Source of the DNA: Opitutaceae bacterium TAV5
GTDB taxonomy: Bacteria > Verrucomicrobiota > Verrucomicrobiia > Opitutales > Opitutaceae
Direction of reading: 5' to 3'
Length of the DNA: 64,000 nt
NCBI GenBank assembly: GCA_000242935.3
Contig: CP007053.1
Location: 5,937,001-6,001,000 of the forward strand
Positions 24,948 to 33,637 of this stretch are shown piece after piece. The translations under genes were made by a program, and so were the position numbers. Positions within the stretch are counted from its first letter, which is position 1. Each line of letters opens with the position of its first letter. The notes below the pieces were generated by a model that searched no databases, had not been told where the DNA came from, and worked only from the letters and a program-made list of their open reading frames with translations.

Positions 24948-27740
24948 ATGAAAAGGGTTCCCCTGGTTATCGCTCTTCTCGTTCCGCTGCTTCCTGTCAG
25001 CGGGGCATGGTCACAACCTGTTGACAGCAACACACCCTGGTCCAGACAGTTCGAACAGTATGTGAGCGCTCCGATCCCGGCCGCGCCGGCGGGCGGCGGG
25101 ATTTCTGCCGGATTCGACGCCTTGCTGCATGCGCTCCCCGAGCCCGTCCGCTGGCCGGTGCTCTGGCAGACCCTCGCCGAGGAAAAATCCCGCGCGACCC
25201 CCGGTTCGGACCAACAGCGCCGGCTCCAGGCCGGAGTCTGGCTGCTGGCCTGGCTCAACGGCGACCGCGAGACCCTTGCCCGCGAAATCGGCGAAAAACT
25301 TTCCGGCGAGCCGCTCGCGTCGGCCCCGGCCTTGCAAGCCCTGCAGCGCGCCGCCATCCCGGCGGCCGAACTTTCCCCCCGCGATCGCGTGCGGCGGTTC
25401 AACCAGGTGCTGGCCGATATCGAGAGTTCCTCCCAGCGGCCCTCCGTGCCGCCGCTGGTGCCGACGCCCGACATCGCGGCCTCGCTGACGCCGGCCACGG
25501 CGGAGGCCGTCCTCACCCGGGCGTTGCGGTTGCCCGTGGTGCTCGACCTGCGCAGCGCCGGCGCGGAAACCGCCGCGCTCGCCCGCAAGCTCGCGCTCGC
25601 CAACATCGCCACCTTGCAGGCTCCGCAATGGCTGCTGGCCGCCGACAGCCAGGGGGCCGACCTGTTCGAGGCGCTGGCCGACCGCTTCCGCGAAGGGAAC
25701 GAACAACAGGCCGGCTATGCGCTGGCCCGCAATTATTATCTGGGCGCCCTCGTGCTCGCCAACCGGGTGGACGCCGCGCTCGGCCTGGTGGCCGGCCTGC
25801 CGCCGGCAGCGGTGGTGACGATTCCTGACGCAATCCGTGACGAGATCGTCCGTCGCAACCGCGGGGAAACACTCTGGCTCGTGCTCCAGGGCGTGACCCG
25901 GCGCGCGCCTTCGGGCGCGGCCTGGGATTCCTTTTTCCGGCTGTCGCAACATCTGGGCCGGCTGTCCGCCTTCGCCTCGCTGGCGCAGGAGATCGCCGAT
26001 GACCGGGCACGCACGCCGGCGGTCCGCTTCCGGGCCGCCCGATCCCTGGCCGCCGCCGAGCTCGCCGCCGCCAATCCCGACGCCGGCATCGCCCGCCTCC
26101 GGAAGCTGCTCGCGGAAAAACAGGTGTTGCCCGCCATCCGCGACGAGCAGGCGTTTGTGGCCCGCCAGCTTCTGGAGATCGCCGACCTGCGCGGCGATGC
26201 CGCCCTTTTTGATGAAACCCTCGCGGCCGGCCGCGGCCTGCTCGAGGCGCGCCGGACGAGCCAGCCGGCTCTCTGGCCGGAGGCCGCCGGCGCGTTCGCC
26301 CGGCACCTGCTGGCGCTGAATCGCCCGGCCGAGGCGCTCGCCATCACGGCGATCGTCGCCGATCCCGCCGCCGGTGGCTCCTGGTCCCCCGCCGCCCGGC
26401 AGCAGCTCCTTGCCGACCACCTCGCGGCGCTCGTCGCCCTCGAAAAGTGGAGCGACGCCGTTGCGCTCCTGCGCGACAACCCCGGCTGGGGCGCGGCCGA
26501 TCTGGCCGACCTGATACGCTCCGGAATCCGCTCCGGCGATACCCCTGCCGGTTATCTCGCGGCGCGGGCGCTCCTGGAAACCGGCGACAAATCCGCCGCC
26601 CGCCAGATCCTCGAAGCCCAGATTTTCGCCACCCCGTCTTTCGACGGCGCTTACCGGATATGGCTCGACATCGCGGGCATCGACGCGCTGTCGCTGCTCG
26701 ACCGGCTCGTGCAGCAGGACCGGTACGAGCCGCGTCCGCTGATCTGGAAATCCCGGGTCGAGACGATGCTCGGCAACACCGAGGCGGCGCTGGCCACGCT
26801 GCGGATCGCCGCCGGCGTCGATCCGACCGACAACGCCAGTCCGCCCGCCGACCGGATGCGCGTGTACGAATTCGTTTCCGAGGCCCTGAAAAAGAAGGGC
26901 GACCTGGAGACGGCGGAGTTTTTTGCCAATGTCCTGAAGGCCGTCCGCCTCACGGCCGAAGGCGACCGGTGGAGCCAGGCCGGCCTCACGCCCCGGGGGC
27001 TGGAGCGTTACCAGGAGGCCCTGAAGTTTTTCCCGAATGCCAGCGCCGCGCTCTGGCGGGCGACCTTCGCCTTCGAGCGCCAGGGACGGCACGACGAGGC
27101 GATCACCGCGTTTCGCCGCGCCTGCGAATTCATGGCGGACAGCATCAACCGCCTCGGCAGCCCCTTCGTGGACGCCCCGGGTATCCGCTGGTTCGGCGGT
27201 CCGGCGACGCAGGCGATCGCCGAGGAAACGTTTGACAAACTTTCGCGGCGCCAGCCCGGCCGTCCGCAATTCGCTTTCCTGATGGGCATCCTGCGCGAGG
27301 AGCAGGGCCGGACGACGGAGGCGGTGAAGTTTTATCAGCGCGCGGTGCAGATCGATCCGTTCCAGCTCGGCGCGTGGGGCCGGCTGGCCGGACTCCTCGA
27401 CCGCACGGACCTGTCCGCGAAGGATCGCGACGAGGTGTTTTTCAATATCCTGGAACTGGATCCGGCCGGCCGTTATTTCCGGCCCGACCTGTCCCGGGTG
27501 TCCGATCAGGAGCGGCTGTGGAAGCAGCTCGACAAAAACGAACGTCGCCGGGCAACGGTGGCCATCCCCGCCACCCTCTGGCCGCTCAAGGCCTCGGCCG
27601 CCCGCCTTGACGGCAACCCCGGGGCGCAGGCGGGCGTGTCTTCCGAAACCACGTCTTCCTCGCGCAACGATCCGGCACGCTGGCTGGGCCGCCAGGAGTT
27701 CGTGCGGACGCTGGAAGCGTACCTGCGAACGTTGCAGTGA
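24948..27740 (+). CDS. Secreted tetratricopeptide-repeat protein
   Basis: The ATG at 24948 gives a standard signal peptide (MKRVPLVIALLVPLLPVSGAWSQ), so the TTG 45 bp upstream is not used here. The mature part of the 930-residue protein is an alpha-helical, Ala/Leu-rich repeat array. Recognisable TPR units occur near the C-terminus: ALWRATFAFERQGRHDEAIT, QFAFLMGILREEQGRTTEAVKFYQRAVQIDPFQLGAW. No catalytic domain is seen. TPR proteins act as scaffolds for protein complexes in the periplasm or at the outer membrane. The stop lies 50 bp before an esterase gene on the same strand, so the two may be cotranscribed. Confidence 0.8.
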   Translation: MKRVPLVIALLVPLLPVSGAWSQPVDSNTPWSRQFEQYVSAPIPAAPAGGGISAGFDALLHALPEPVRWPVLWQTLAEEKSRATPGSDQQRRLQAGVWLLAWLNGDRETLAREIGEKLSGEPLASAPALQALQRAAIPAAELSPRDRVRRFNQVLADIESSSQRPSVPPLVPTPDIAASLTPATAEAVLTRALRLPVVLDLRSAGAETAALARKLALANIATLQAPQWLLAADSQGADLFEALADRFREGNEQQAGYALARNYYLGALVLANRVDAALGLVAGLPPAAVVTIPDAIRDEIVRRNRGETLWLVLQGVTRRAPSGAAWDSFFRLSQHLGRLSAFASLAQEIADDRARTPAVRFRAARSLAAAELAAANPDAGIARLRKLLAEKQVLPAIRDEQAFVARQLLEIADLRGDAALFDETLAAGRGLLEARRTSQPALWPEAAGAFARHLLALNRPAEALAITAIVADPAAGGSWSPAARQQLLADHLAALVALEKWSDAVALLRDNPGWGAADLADLIRSGIRSGDTPAGYLAARALLETGDKSAARQILEAQIFATPSFDGAYRIWLDIAGIDALSLLDRLVQQDRYEPRPLIWKSRVETMLGNTEAALATLRIAAGVDPTDNASPPADRMRVYEFVSEALKKKGDLETAEFFANVLKAVRLTAEGDRWSQAGLTPRGLERYQEALKFFPNASAALWRATFAFERQGRHDEAITAFRRACEFMADSINRLGSPFVDAPGIRWFGGPATQAIAEETFDKLSRRQPGRPQFAFLMGILREEQGRTTEAVKFYQRAVQIDPFQLGAWGRLAGLLDRTDLSAKDRDEVFFNILELDPAGRYFRPDLSRVSDQERLWKQLDKNERRRATVAIPATLWPLKASAARLDGNPGAQAGVSSETTSSSRNDPARWLGRQEFVRTLEAYLRTLQ

Positions 27741-27790
27741 GGTCTTGTTTCGCCGCTTCCGGCGTTCCAGGGTTGCTGTGCTTCACGCCA

Positions 27791-29206
27791 ATGAAACCAA
27801 CCCTGCTGCGCCTTCCGCGCCTTCTCTCCCTGTTCGGTCTTGTCGCACTCGCGACACTGTTTGCCGCCTTGCCGGCGCAACCGGTGGCTGCACCCGAATC
27901 CGCCGCCGGGCCGGCGGCCGATCCGGCCTTCGTCGTCGGTCCTGTGCCCGCCCACGCCTCCGCCCGCGTGGCCACCGTGCAGGTGCGCGTGGCGCCCGAC
28001 CACCGCGACTGGACCTACCGGATTGGCGAACCGGTCCGGTTTACCGTCAACGTCACGGCCGATAACGAACCGCTCGAGGGCATTGTCGTCAGCTACCAGG
28101 TCGGACCGGAAAAGTTTCCCTCCGTGGCAAAAACCGCCGCCCTTCCTGCCGCCGGGCTCGTCATCGACGGCGGCACGCTGACGGAACCCGGTTTCCTGCG
28201 CTGCATCGTGACCGTGCAGGCCGGCGGCCGCACCTATCGCGGGCTCGCCACGGCCGGTTACGAACCCGAAAAGATCAAGCCCACCCAGACCGAGCCGGAG
28301 GATTTTGACGCGTTCTGGCAGGCCGGGCTCGACCAGCTCAGGACGGTGCCGCTCGATCCGACGATGCAACTCGTGCCGGAAAAAAGCACCGGCGCCTTCA
28401 ACGTTTATCATGTGAGCTTCCGCACCGTCGGGCCGCAGGGACCGCAGTATTATTCGCGCATCTACGGCATGCTCTCCGTGCCGAAAGCCGCCGGCAAGTA
28501 TCCGGCCATCCTGCACGTGCCCGGCGCCGGTGTGCGCCCGTACGGCGGCGCGCCGGCAGCGGGAGCGATCACCTTGCAGATCGGCATCCACGGCATCCCG
28601 GTCAACCTGCCCGGCGAACTCTACGACCAGCTCCGCACCGGCGCGCTCGACGGTTATCCGACCTACAATCTCGATAATCGCGACCGCTATTACTACCGGC
28701 GCGTTTTCCTGAGCTGCGTGCAGGCGAACAACTTCCTCACCTCGCAGCCCGAGTGGGACGGGAAAACCCTCGCCGTCAACGGCGGCAGCCAGGGCGGGCT
28801 GCTTGCGATCGTCACCACCGCGCTCGATCCGCGCGTCCGGTTCGTGGCCGCACACTACCCGGCCTACAGCGATGTCACCGGTTACCTGCACGGCCGCGCC
28901 GGCGGCTGGCCGCACATGTTCGCCCCGAAGGCGGACGGCAGCCGGAGCGATAACGCCACCCCCGAAAAGATCGCGACCACGGCCTACTACGATGCGGTGA
29001 ATTTCGCCCGGCGGATCAAGGTGCCCGGTCACTACACCTGGGGCTACAACGACGAAACCTGCCCGCCCACCTCGATGTATTCGGCCTACAATGTGATCAC
29101 CGCACAAAAGACCCTCACGCTCGCGCTCGAGGCCGGCCACTCGCCCGTGCCCGAGGAAAGCGCCGCGGCCAACGCCTGGCTGAGGAACAGCCTCGGTCTG
29201 AAATAG
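27791..29206 (+). CDS. Secreted acetyl xylan esterase / cephalosporin-C deacetylase family (CE7) protein
   Basis: The ATG at 27791 yields a signal peptide of about 36 residues (LFGLVALATLFAALPAQPVAA). An N-terminal beta-rich domain of about 110 residues precedes the alpha/beta-hydrolase part. The catalytic triad can be read as Ser333 in NGGSQGGLLA, Asp421 in WGYNDETCPPTS and His450 in EAGHSPVP, matching CE7 enzymes that remove acetyl groups from xylan fragments and related sugars. PEDFDAFWQAGLDQL is the typical entry to the domain. At 471 residues it is longer than cytosolic CE7 enzymes (about 320) because of the export signal and the extra domain. Confidence 0.88.
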   Translation: MKPTLLRLPRLLSLFGLVALATLFAALPAQPVAAPESAAGPAADPAFVVGPVPAHASARVATVQVRVAPDHRDWTYRIGEPVRFTVNVTADNEPLEGIVVSYQVGPEKFPSVAKTAALPAAGLVIDGGTLTEPGFLRCIVTVQAGGRTYRGLATAGYEPEKIKPTQTEPEDFDAFWQAGLDQLRTVPLDPTMQLVPEKSTGAFNVYHVSFRTVGPQGPQYYSRIYGMLSVPKAAGKYPAILHVPGAGVRPYGGAPAAGAITLQIGIHGIPVNLPGELYDQLRTGALDGYPTYNLDNRDRYYYRRVFLSCVQANNFLTSQPEWDGKTLAVNGGSQGGLLAIVTTALDPRVRFVAAHYPAYSDVTGYLHGRAGGWPHMFAPKADGSRSDNATPEKIATTAYYDAVNFARRIKVPGHYTWGYNDETCPPTSMYSAYNVITAQKTLTLALEAGHSPVPEESAAANAWLRNSLGLK

Positions 29207-29243
29207 CTGGAGTGGAGCGGGAAGCGCGGATCTTTTCCCTCGT

Positions 29244-29325
29244 CCCGTAGCTGCCGACGCAAGTCGGCAGGCCGAATGCTCTTTGTCACGCCGGCGGCCT
29301 GCGAACTTGCGTTCGCAGCTACGGG
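29244..29325. repeat. 82-bp palindromic element with nested hairpins
   Basis: The ends CCCGTAGCTGC (29244-29254) and GCAGCTACGGG (29315-29325) are exact inverted repeats. Inside are two smaller hairpins, GCCGACGCAAGTCGGC next to the left end and GCGAACTTGCGTTCGC next to the right end. The design (terminal repeats plus internal hairpins) resembles a REP/MITE-type element. It lies between two plus-strand genes. Confidence 0.85.
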
Positions 29326-29432
29326 CTTCCGGTCCGTGTGTCACCGCCTTCCCCTCGATACCGCCGCAAGAAATGCGCAATCCCCGCCAACCCTCGCTGA
29401 GGACGGGAGGCGGGGCGGGCGTATATTCCGGC

Positions 29433-30857
29433 ATGATGATCCGCGAGTCCCACGTTGCCACTGCCTCCCCCTTTGCCTCGTCTCGCTCCGTCGTCGCCGA
29501 CCTGCTGCGAAAATATGCGCAGCCGGTGCCCCGCTACACCTCGTACCCCAGCGCCAACCATTTTACCGACGACCTCGCCGCCATCGACGTGCGCCGGCTC
29601 ATCGCCGACGACAACGCCCCCGGTTCGGCCGCCGCCTCCGAACCGCTCTCGCTGTACTTTCACCTGCCGTTCTGCCAGGCGCGCTGCTGGTTCTGCGGCT
29701 GTAACAACGTCATCACTACGCGCATCGACGCCGCGGCCGAATATCTCGACGACCTCATCGCGGAGATGTGCCTGACCGGCCGCCTCATCGATCGCTCCCG
29801 GCCCGTCACGCAGCTCCACCTCGGCGGCGGCACGCCCACGTTTTTCCCGGCCGACCAGCTCACGCGTTTCGCCGAAGCCGCGCACCGGCTTTTCCGTTTC
29901 GCGCCCGATGCCGAGATCAGCGTCGAGATCGACCCGCGCCACCTCGACGCGCCCCAGGTGCTGGCCTTCCGCGTGCTCGGCGCCCGCCGCGCCTCGCTCG
30001 GCGTGCAGGACACCGACCCGGCCGTGCAGGCCGCCATCCACCGCGTGCAGCCCCAGTCCGTCAACCGCCGCGCCGTGGACCTCCTGCGCGAAGCCGGTTT
30101 CACCTCGATCAACGTGGACCTCATCTACGGCCTGCCGCGCCAGACGATGAAGACGTTCAGCCACACCCTGGACGACGTGATCGCGCTCGACCCCGACCGG
30201 CTCTCCGTTTTCGGCTACGCCCACATCCCCTCGCTCAAGCCCGCCCAGCGCATCCTCGAACAGCAGGAAAACCTGCCCGGCTTCGAGGGGCGCCTCGCCC
30301 TGCAACAGCTCGCCCACGAACGCCTCCTCGCCGCCGGTTATGTCGATGTAGGGCTCGATCATTACGCCCGCCCCTGCGACGAACTTGCCCGCGCCACGCA
30401 GGAAGGGGCGCTGCACCGCAATTTCCAGGGTTACAGCACGCGCGCCGGCGCCTCGCTCTACGCATTCGGCATCTCGGCGATTTCCTCGACGCCGGAAGGT
30501 TACTGGCAAAACAGCAAGGACCTCTTCGCCTGGCGCGAAGCCATCGCCGCGCACCGCCTGCCGGCCGAACGCGGCTGGCGGCTCACGCCCGAGGACCAGC
30601 GCCGCCGTGCGATCATCATGGGCATCATGTGCGACCGGCATCTCGATTTCGGAAAACTCACCAGCGCGTTCGGGAAGGATTTTTCGACGGCCTACGCCGC
30701 GGAACTCGCCTCGCTGGCCGACCTCGAGGCCGATGGCGTGGTGGAGATCGATGACCACGGCCTGCGCGTGACGGAAACCGGCATGCCTCTCCTGCGTGTG
30801 GTCGCGCAGCGTTTCGACGCCTGGCGCCGCACGGGCACGCATGCGCAGCCGGTATGA
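29433..30857 (+). CDS. hemN: Oxygen-independent coproporphyrinogen III oxidase
   Basis: HemN is a radical-SAM enzyme that decarboxylates coproporphyrinogen III to protoporphyrinogen IX without oxygen. The radical-SAM cluster motif is FCQARCWFCGC (Cys81, Cys85, Cys88, with Cys90 behind). The N-terminal segment PVPRYTSYPSANHF is diagnostic for true HemN rather than HemW. GGGTPTFF and VDLIYGLPRQT follow, and the C-terminal HemN domain includes the GYSTRAGASLYAFGISAIS segment. The start is ATG at 29433 (or 29436), giving 474 residues; the open frame further up runs through the palindromic element and is not coding. Its presence suggests heme synthesis under low oxygen. Confidence 0.93.
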   Translation: MMIRESHVATASPFASSRSVVADLLRKYAQPVPRYTSYPSANHFTDDLAAIDVRRLIADDNAPGSAAASEPLSLYFHLPFCQARCWFCGCNNVITTRIDAAAEYLDDLIAEMCLTGRLIDRSRPVTQLHLGGGTPTFFPADQLTRFAEAAHRLFRFAPDAEISVEIDPRHLDAPQVLAFRVLGARRASLGVQDTDPAVQAAIHRVQPQSVNRRAVDLLREAGFTSINVDLIYGLPRQTMKTFSHTLDDVIALDPDRLSVFGYAHIPSLKPAQRILEQQENLPGFEGRLALQQLAHERLLAAGYVDVGLDHYARPCDELARATQEGALHRNFQGYSTRAGASLYAFGISAISSTPEGYWQNSKDLFAWREAIAAHRLPAERGWRLTPEDQRRRAIIMGIMCDRHLDFGKLTSAFGKDFSTAYAAELASLADLEADGVVEIDDHGLRVTETGMPLLRVVAQRFDAWRRTGTHAQPV

Positions 30858-31060
30858 GTTTCTTCTGCCCGCATTTTGTCCCTGCCACCGAACACTGCGA
30901 ACGCGTTCGCAATCTCTGTGTGCCCGGCCGCGCCGGTTGCGTGGCCGCCCGCAACTCCGTCTTCGCCGTGCCGCCGCAGGAGCGCATCGAGGGCGCGGGC
31001 CGTCCGCCCAAATACCCGCCCGCTCCGCCGCTGCCGCCGCTGCGGCCGGGGCGGACATGA
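30854..31060 (+). CDS. Small Cys-containing protein of unknown function, coupled to hemN
   Basis: This 68-residue frame starts at an ATG overlapping the hemN stop (ATGA). Its sequence has four cysteines in a distinctive order: CPHFVPATEHC, RNLCVPGRAGC. NSVFAVPPQER and a Pro-rich tail follow. The spacing C-x9-10-C ... C-x6-7-C and the coupling to hemN suggest a real conserved small protein that might bind metal or heme. I do not know a named family for it. The alternative is a chance open frame in GC-rich DNA. Confidence 0.55.
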   Translation: MSFFCPHFVPATEHCERVRNLCVPGRAGCVAARNSVFAVPPQERIEGAGRPPKYPPAPPLPPLRPGRT

Positions 31061-31085
31061 GAGACATGGTCGCCTTGTGGTTCGT

Positions 31086-31102
31086 ATTGCCCGGGCAATT
31101 TT
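31086..31102 (+). terminator. Candidate terminator after the hemN unit
   Basis: ATTGC and GCAAT pair around CCGG (31086-31099) and are followed by TTTT on the plus strand. It lies just after the small protein gene and before the convergent oxidoreductase gene. Confidence 0.45.
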
Positions 31103-31210
31103 GCGGTAATCGGCGATTACCTGCCCGGACGTCTGGTGATAGGCAACGTCAGGCATTCGCAGATCGGATGCCGGGGGCGTCTGCGGTTTTCAGGAGCGGA
31201 TACACAAGCT

Positions 31211-32536
31211 TTATGACGAGGAGGGGACGCTCATGATGGACAGTCCGCCAGGTATCTTGTGGGGAAGAAGATTCAGAGAGCTCGCCAGCGCGGCGGCGCG
31301 GCCGACGGATTCGCCCATTTGCACAGCATTGCCGGTGACCCGGTAACTGGCGTGCGCGAAAAAATCTCCGCTGATGCAACGCCCTGCCAGCATCAATCCA
31401 TCCACGTCGGCCGCTATGGCGGCGCGTAGCGGGATCTGATAGGGTCGCACCTGAATGTTGCCGTTGTGATAACTCTTCCCCTTCGCGGGGCTGGTGCTGT
31501 GGATGTCCACGCAGAACGTCACGTCGCAAATCGCGTCGTCATGCCGCCGTCCGCCGGCGATGTCGGCGGCCGTGACTGTATAGAGTCCACGGATACGCCG
31601 TGCCTCGCGCACGCCGATTTGCGCGGCGGTGGCCACGAGTTGCACTCCTGCCCATGCGCCGCCGGAGTGCCGCAGCGCGGCGATGATCGCATGGAGTTCG
31701 GCGCGCGCCCCGATGGTCGCTTGCGTGAGATCGCCGGCGTCGAGCGCCGAGCGTCCGTATTGGTGCGTGGCCATCAAGGCAAAGAGGTCATTGCGAATGT
31801 GGAACAGTGTTGGCGATGCGTAGGACGGGCTGTGGCCGTGCGCCTCAAGATGCGCGCGCAGCGCGTGCTTGGCTGCCTCCTGTTTGCGGGGATCCCGGGT
31901 GTCGTGATATTCGCCGATGGCGCCGGCGTTCACTCCGGTAACAAGCGCCATGAGGCTCATCGGCTGCGTCTCGCCGGTTTCCGGATGACCGATCTCGAAG
32001 CGACAGCCCGCCCGGGCGGCCAGATCGCCGTCGCCGCTGGCGTCGATGAACACATTGGCCGACCATGCTTGGCGCCCGCTCCTGGATTCGACGATGGCGT
32101 GAGTAAGCCGGCCCTGTGCCCCGGCCCGCATGCCGATGTGCGAATCAATGCGCGCGGCGACGACGTGACTGTGCAGGAGCACGCGCACACCCGCCTCGGC
32201 CGCCATCTCGTCGAGGACGAGTTTCATGCACTCGCAATCATACGCGGATGAGGTAGCCATGCCACCGATACGCATGAGGCGTTCTTTGATTTCCGCCATG
32301 AGGCCGGTCTTGTTTTCGTGGTCGATCAGCCAGCTCAGGCAGCCGCTGGTCCACACTCCACCGAGGCAGCCGTGCGCTTCCACGAGAGTGACGCGCGCGC
32401 CTTCACGCGCGGCGGAGACGGCGGCGGCGATCCCGGCGGGGCCGCCTCCGCACACGAAAACATCGCAGTGACCGGCAAGTGGTGTGTTGAGGTGTTCAGA
32501 GATTGTTTCGGAGCGTGTTCTGTTGATTCCGCGCAT
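31211..32536 (-). CDS. FAD-dependent oxidoreductase (FAD_oxidored type)
   Basis: The 441-residue protein has an N-terminal FAD-binding Rossmann fold, VFVCGGGPAGIAAAVSAARE (Gly30-Gly35 region), ending in the acidic strand VTLVEA. CLGGVWTSG follows, and later FIDASGDGDLAARAG. The C-terminal LMLAGRCISGDFFAHASYRVTGNA closes the FAD site. This matches the FAD_oxidored group common in Planctomycetes and Verrucomicrobia beside carbohydrate genes; the substrates are mostly unknown. The start MRGINRT at 32536 is chosen; another ATG lies at 32572. It is 91 bp downstream of an AraC regulator on the same strand and converges on hemN. Confidence 0.85.
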   Translation of the reverse strand: MRGINRTRSETISEHLNTPLAGHCDVFVCGGGPAGIAAAVSAAREGARVTLVEAHGCLGGVWTSGCLSWLIDHENKTGLMAEIKERLMRIGGMATSSAYDCECMKLVLDEMAAEAGVRVLLHSHVVAARIDSHIGMRAGAQGRLTHAIVESRSGRQAWSANVFIDASGDGDLAARAGCRFEIGHPETGETQPMSLMALVTGVNAGAIGEYHDTRDPRKQEAAKHALRAHLEAHGHSPSYASPTLFHIRNDLFALMATHQYGRSALDAGDLTQATIGARAELHAIIAALRHSGGAWAGVQLVATAAQIGVREARRIRGLYTVTAADIAGGRRHDDAICDVTFCVDIHSTSPAKGKSYHNGNIQVRPYQIPLRAAIAADVDGLMLAGRCISGDFFAHASYRVTGNAVQMGESVGRAAALASSLNLLPHKIPGGLSIMSVPSSS

Positions 32537-32627
32537 GGTCACGAATGCATGCCGCCATACGCCGCCGTGCATGAGTAGGAGATTCGCGCGAAATATTACA
32601 CGAAATTGATTCCACTGCCTGCCGTCG

Positions 32628-33530
32628 CTAGGATGCGTTTCGGTAATCGCGAGGGCTCCGTCCGGTGTATTTCGTGAAAAGACGCGTGAAATAGGCGGGT
32701 GACGCAAAACCTGTCTTGAGGGCGATTTCGTTGACTGGATGCAACGTGTCGCGCAGCAGGAGTTGGGCGCGCTCCATGCGCATGCTGTTGTAGTAGGTGA
32801 GCGGGCTGATCCCATAGGCGTGGGTGAACACGCGGCAGAGATGCGGGTAGCTGAAGCCCAGCTTCGTCAGTTCCTCTTCGAGCGGAAGCCGGGCGGTTTT
32901 CACGTCGTCCAGCATCCGGTTGAGTCTCTCGCGGATACGGGAGGCGAGGTGCCGTTGCGCGTCGCCGGTCTCGTTGCGGCTGTTGTCGGATTTTGGCAGA
33001 TACCCCGTCTGTTCGCCGAGCAGATCGACAAGAATTTCGAGCAGCAGTGCGCGGCACGAAGCACGTTCTCGCGCGGTGCCGTTGTTCCATCGCTCGCCCA
33101 AGCGGTCAAAGGCCTGGAGCGTGCTGGCGGGGGCCGGAATCGGACCGTGAAAAATCCTGTCCGCCGGGATAAATTCCGGCGCGTGTCTCACGAGTTCTGA
33201 ACGGGGTTTTCCTGGAAAGTAGCAGTTCACCGGCATTGATGGCAGGAGCGGCGGTTCCTGGTAAGCCCAGTCAAAGTGCATCCAGCGCAGGACGATCTTC
33301 CCTCGCGAAGTCTGGTTGGCAGAGTGCCGCCAGTTGCACGGTTTTATGATGAACGATCCCGGTTCATTAACGATGGGCGCCGCTCCCTCGAAACGTGTTT
33401 CGCAGGCTCCCTGTTCCACGAGCACGAGGGCTTGATTGTAGATGATGCGCGTGGGGCCGATCCAGCCGCGTGTCGCCTCGACGCCGATGCTGTGAATGTG
33501 CGGGGAAATGAGTTCGAGAAAATGAGGCAT
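32628..33530 (-). CDS. AraC-family transcriptional regulator
   Basis: The 300-residue protein has a cupin-like N-terminal sensor region (about 1-160) and a C-terminal AraC/XylS DNA-binding domain. The first helix-turn-helix is LPLEEELTKLGFSYPHLCRVFTHAY in part; the second is VNEIALKTGFASPAYFTRLF, followed by TGRSPRDYR. The start MPHFLELI at 33530 is preferred to one 51 bp upstream. It diverges from the secreted GH71-like gene with a 107-bp gap and is followed by the FAD oxidoreductase. The context suggests it senses a sugar and controls both directions. Confidence 0.9.
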   Translation of the reverse strand: MPHFLELISPHIHSIGVEATRGWIGPTRIIYNQALVLVEQGACETRFEGAAPIVNEPGSFIIKPCNWRHSANQTSRGKIVLRWMHFDWAYQEPPLLPSMPVNCYFPGKPRSELVRHAPEFIPADRIFHGPIPAPASTLQAFDRLGERWNNGTARERASCRALLLEILVDLLGEQTGYLPKSDNSRNETGDAQRHLASRIRERLNRMLDDVKTARLPLEEELTKLGFSYPHLCRVFTHAYGISPLTYYNSMRMERAQLLLRDTLHPVNEIALKTGFASPAYFTRLFTKYTGRSPRDYRNAS

Positions 33531-33637
33531 GATGGCGATTGGAGGTTCGTGAGATCTGGCGACCAGATCAAATACGTGCAAGTATCATCGGGTTTTTCCC
33601 ATCGTAATTCCGGCGCCGGCGGAAGCAGGCTGGCGTC
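33531..33637. promoter_or_regulatory. Divergent promoter region with a perfect palindrome (33553-33569)
   Basis: GATCTGG (33553-33559) and CCAGATC (33563-33569) form a perfect 7-bp inverted repeat with a 3-bp centre, between the AraC gene and the GH71-like gene. It is a good operator candidate for both. AraC proteins more often use direct repeats, so a second regulator is possible. Confidence 0.5.
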
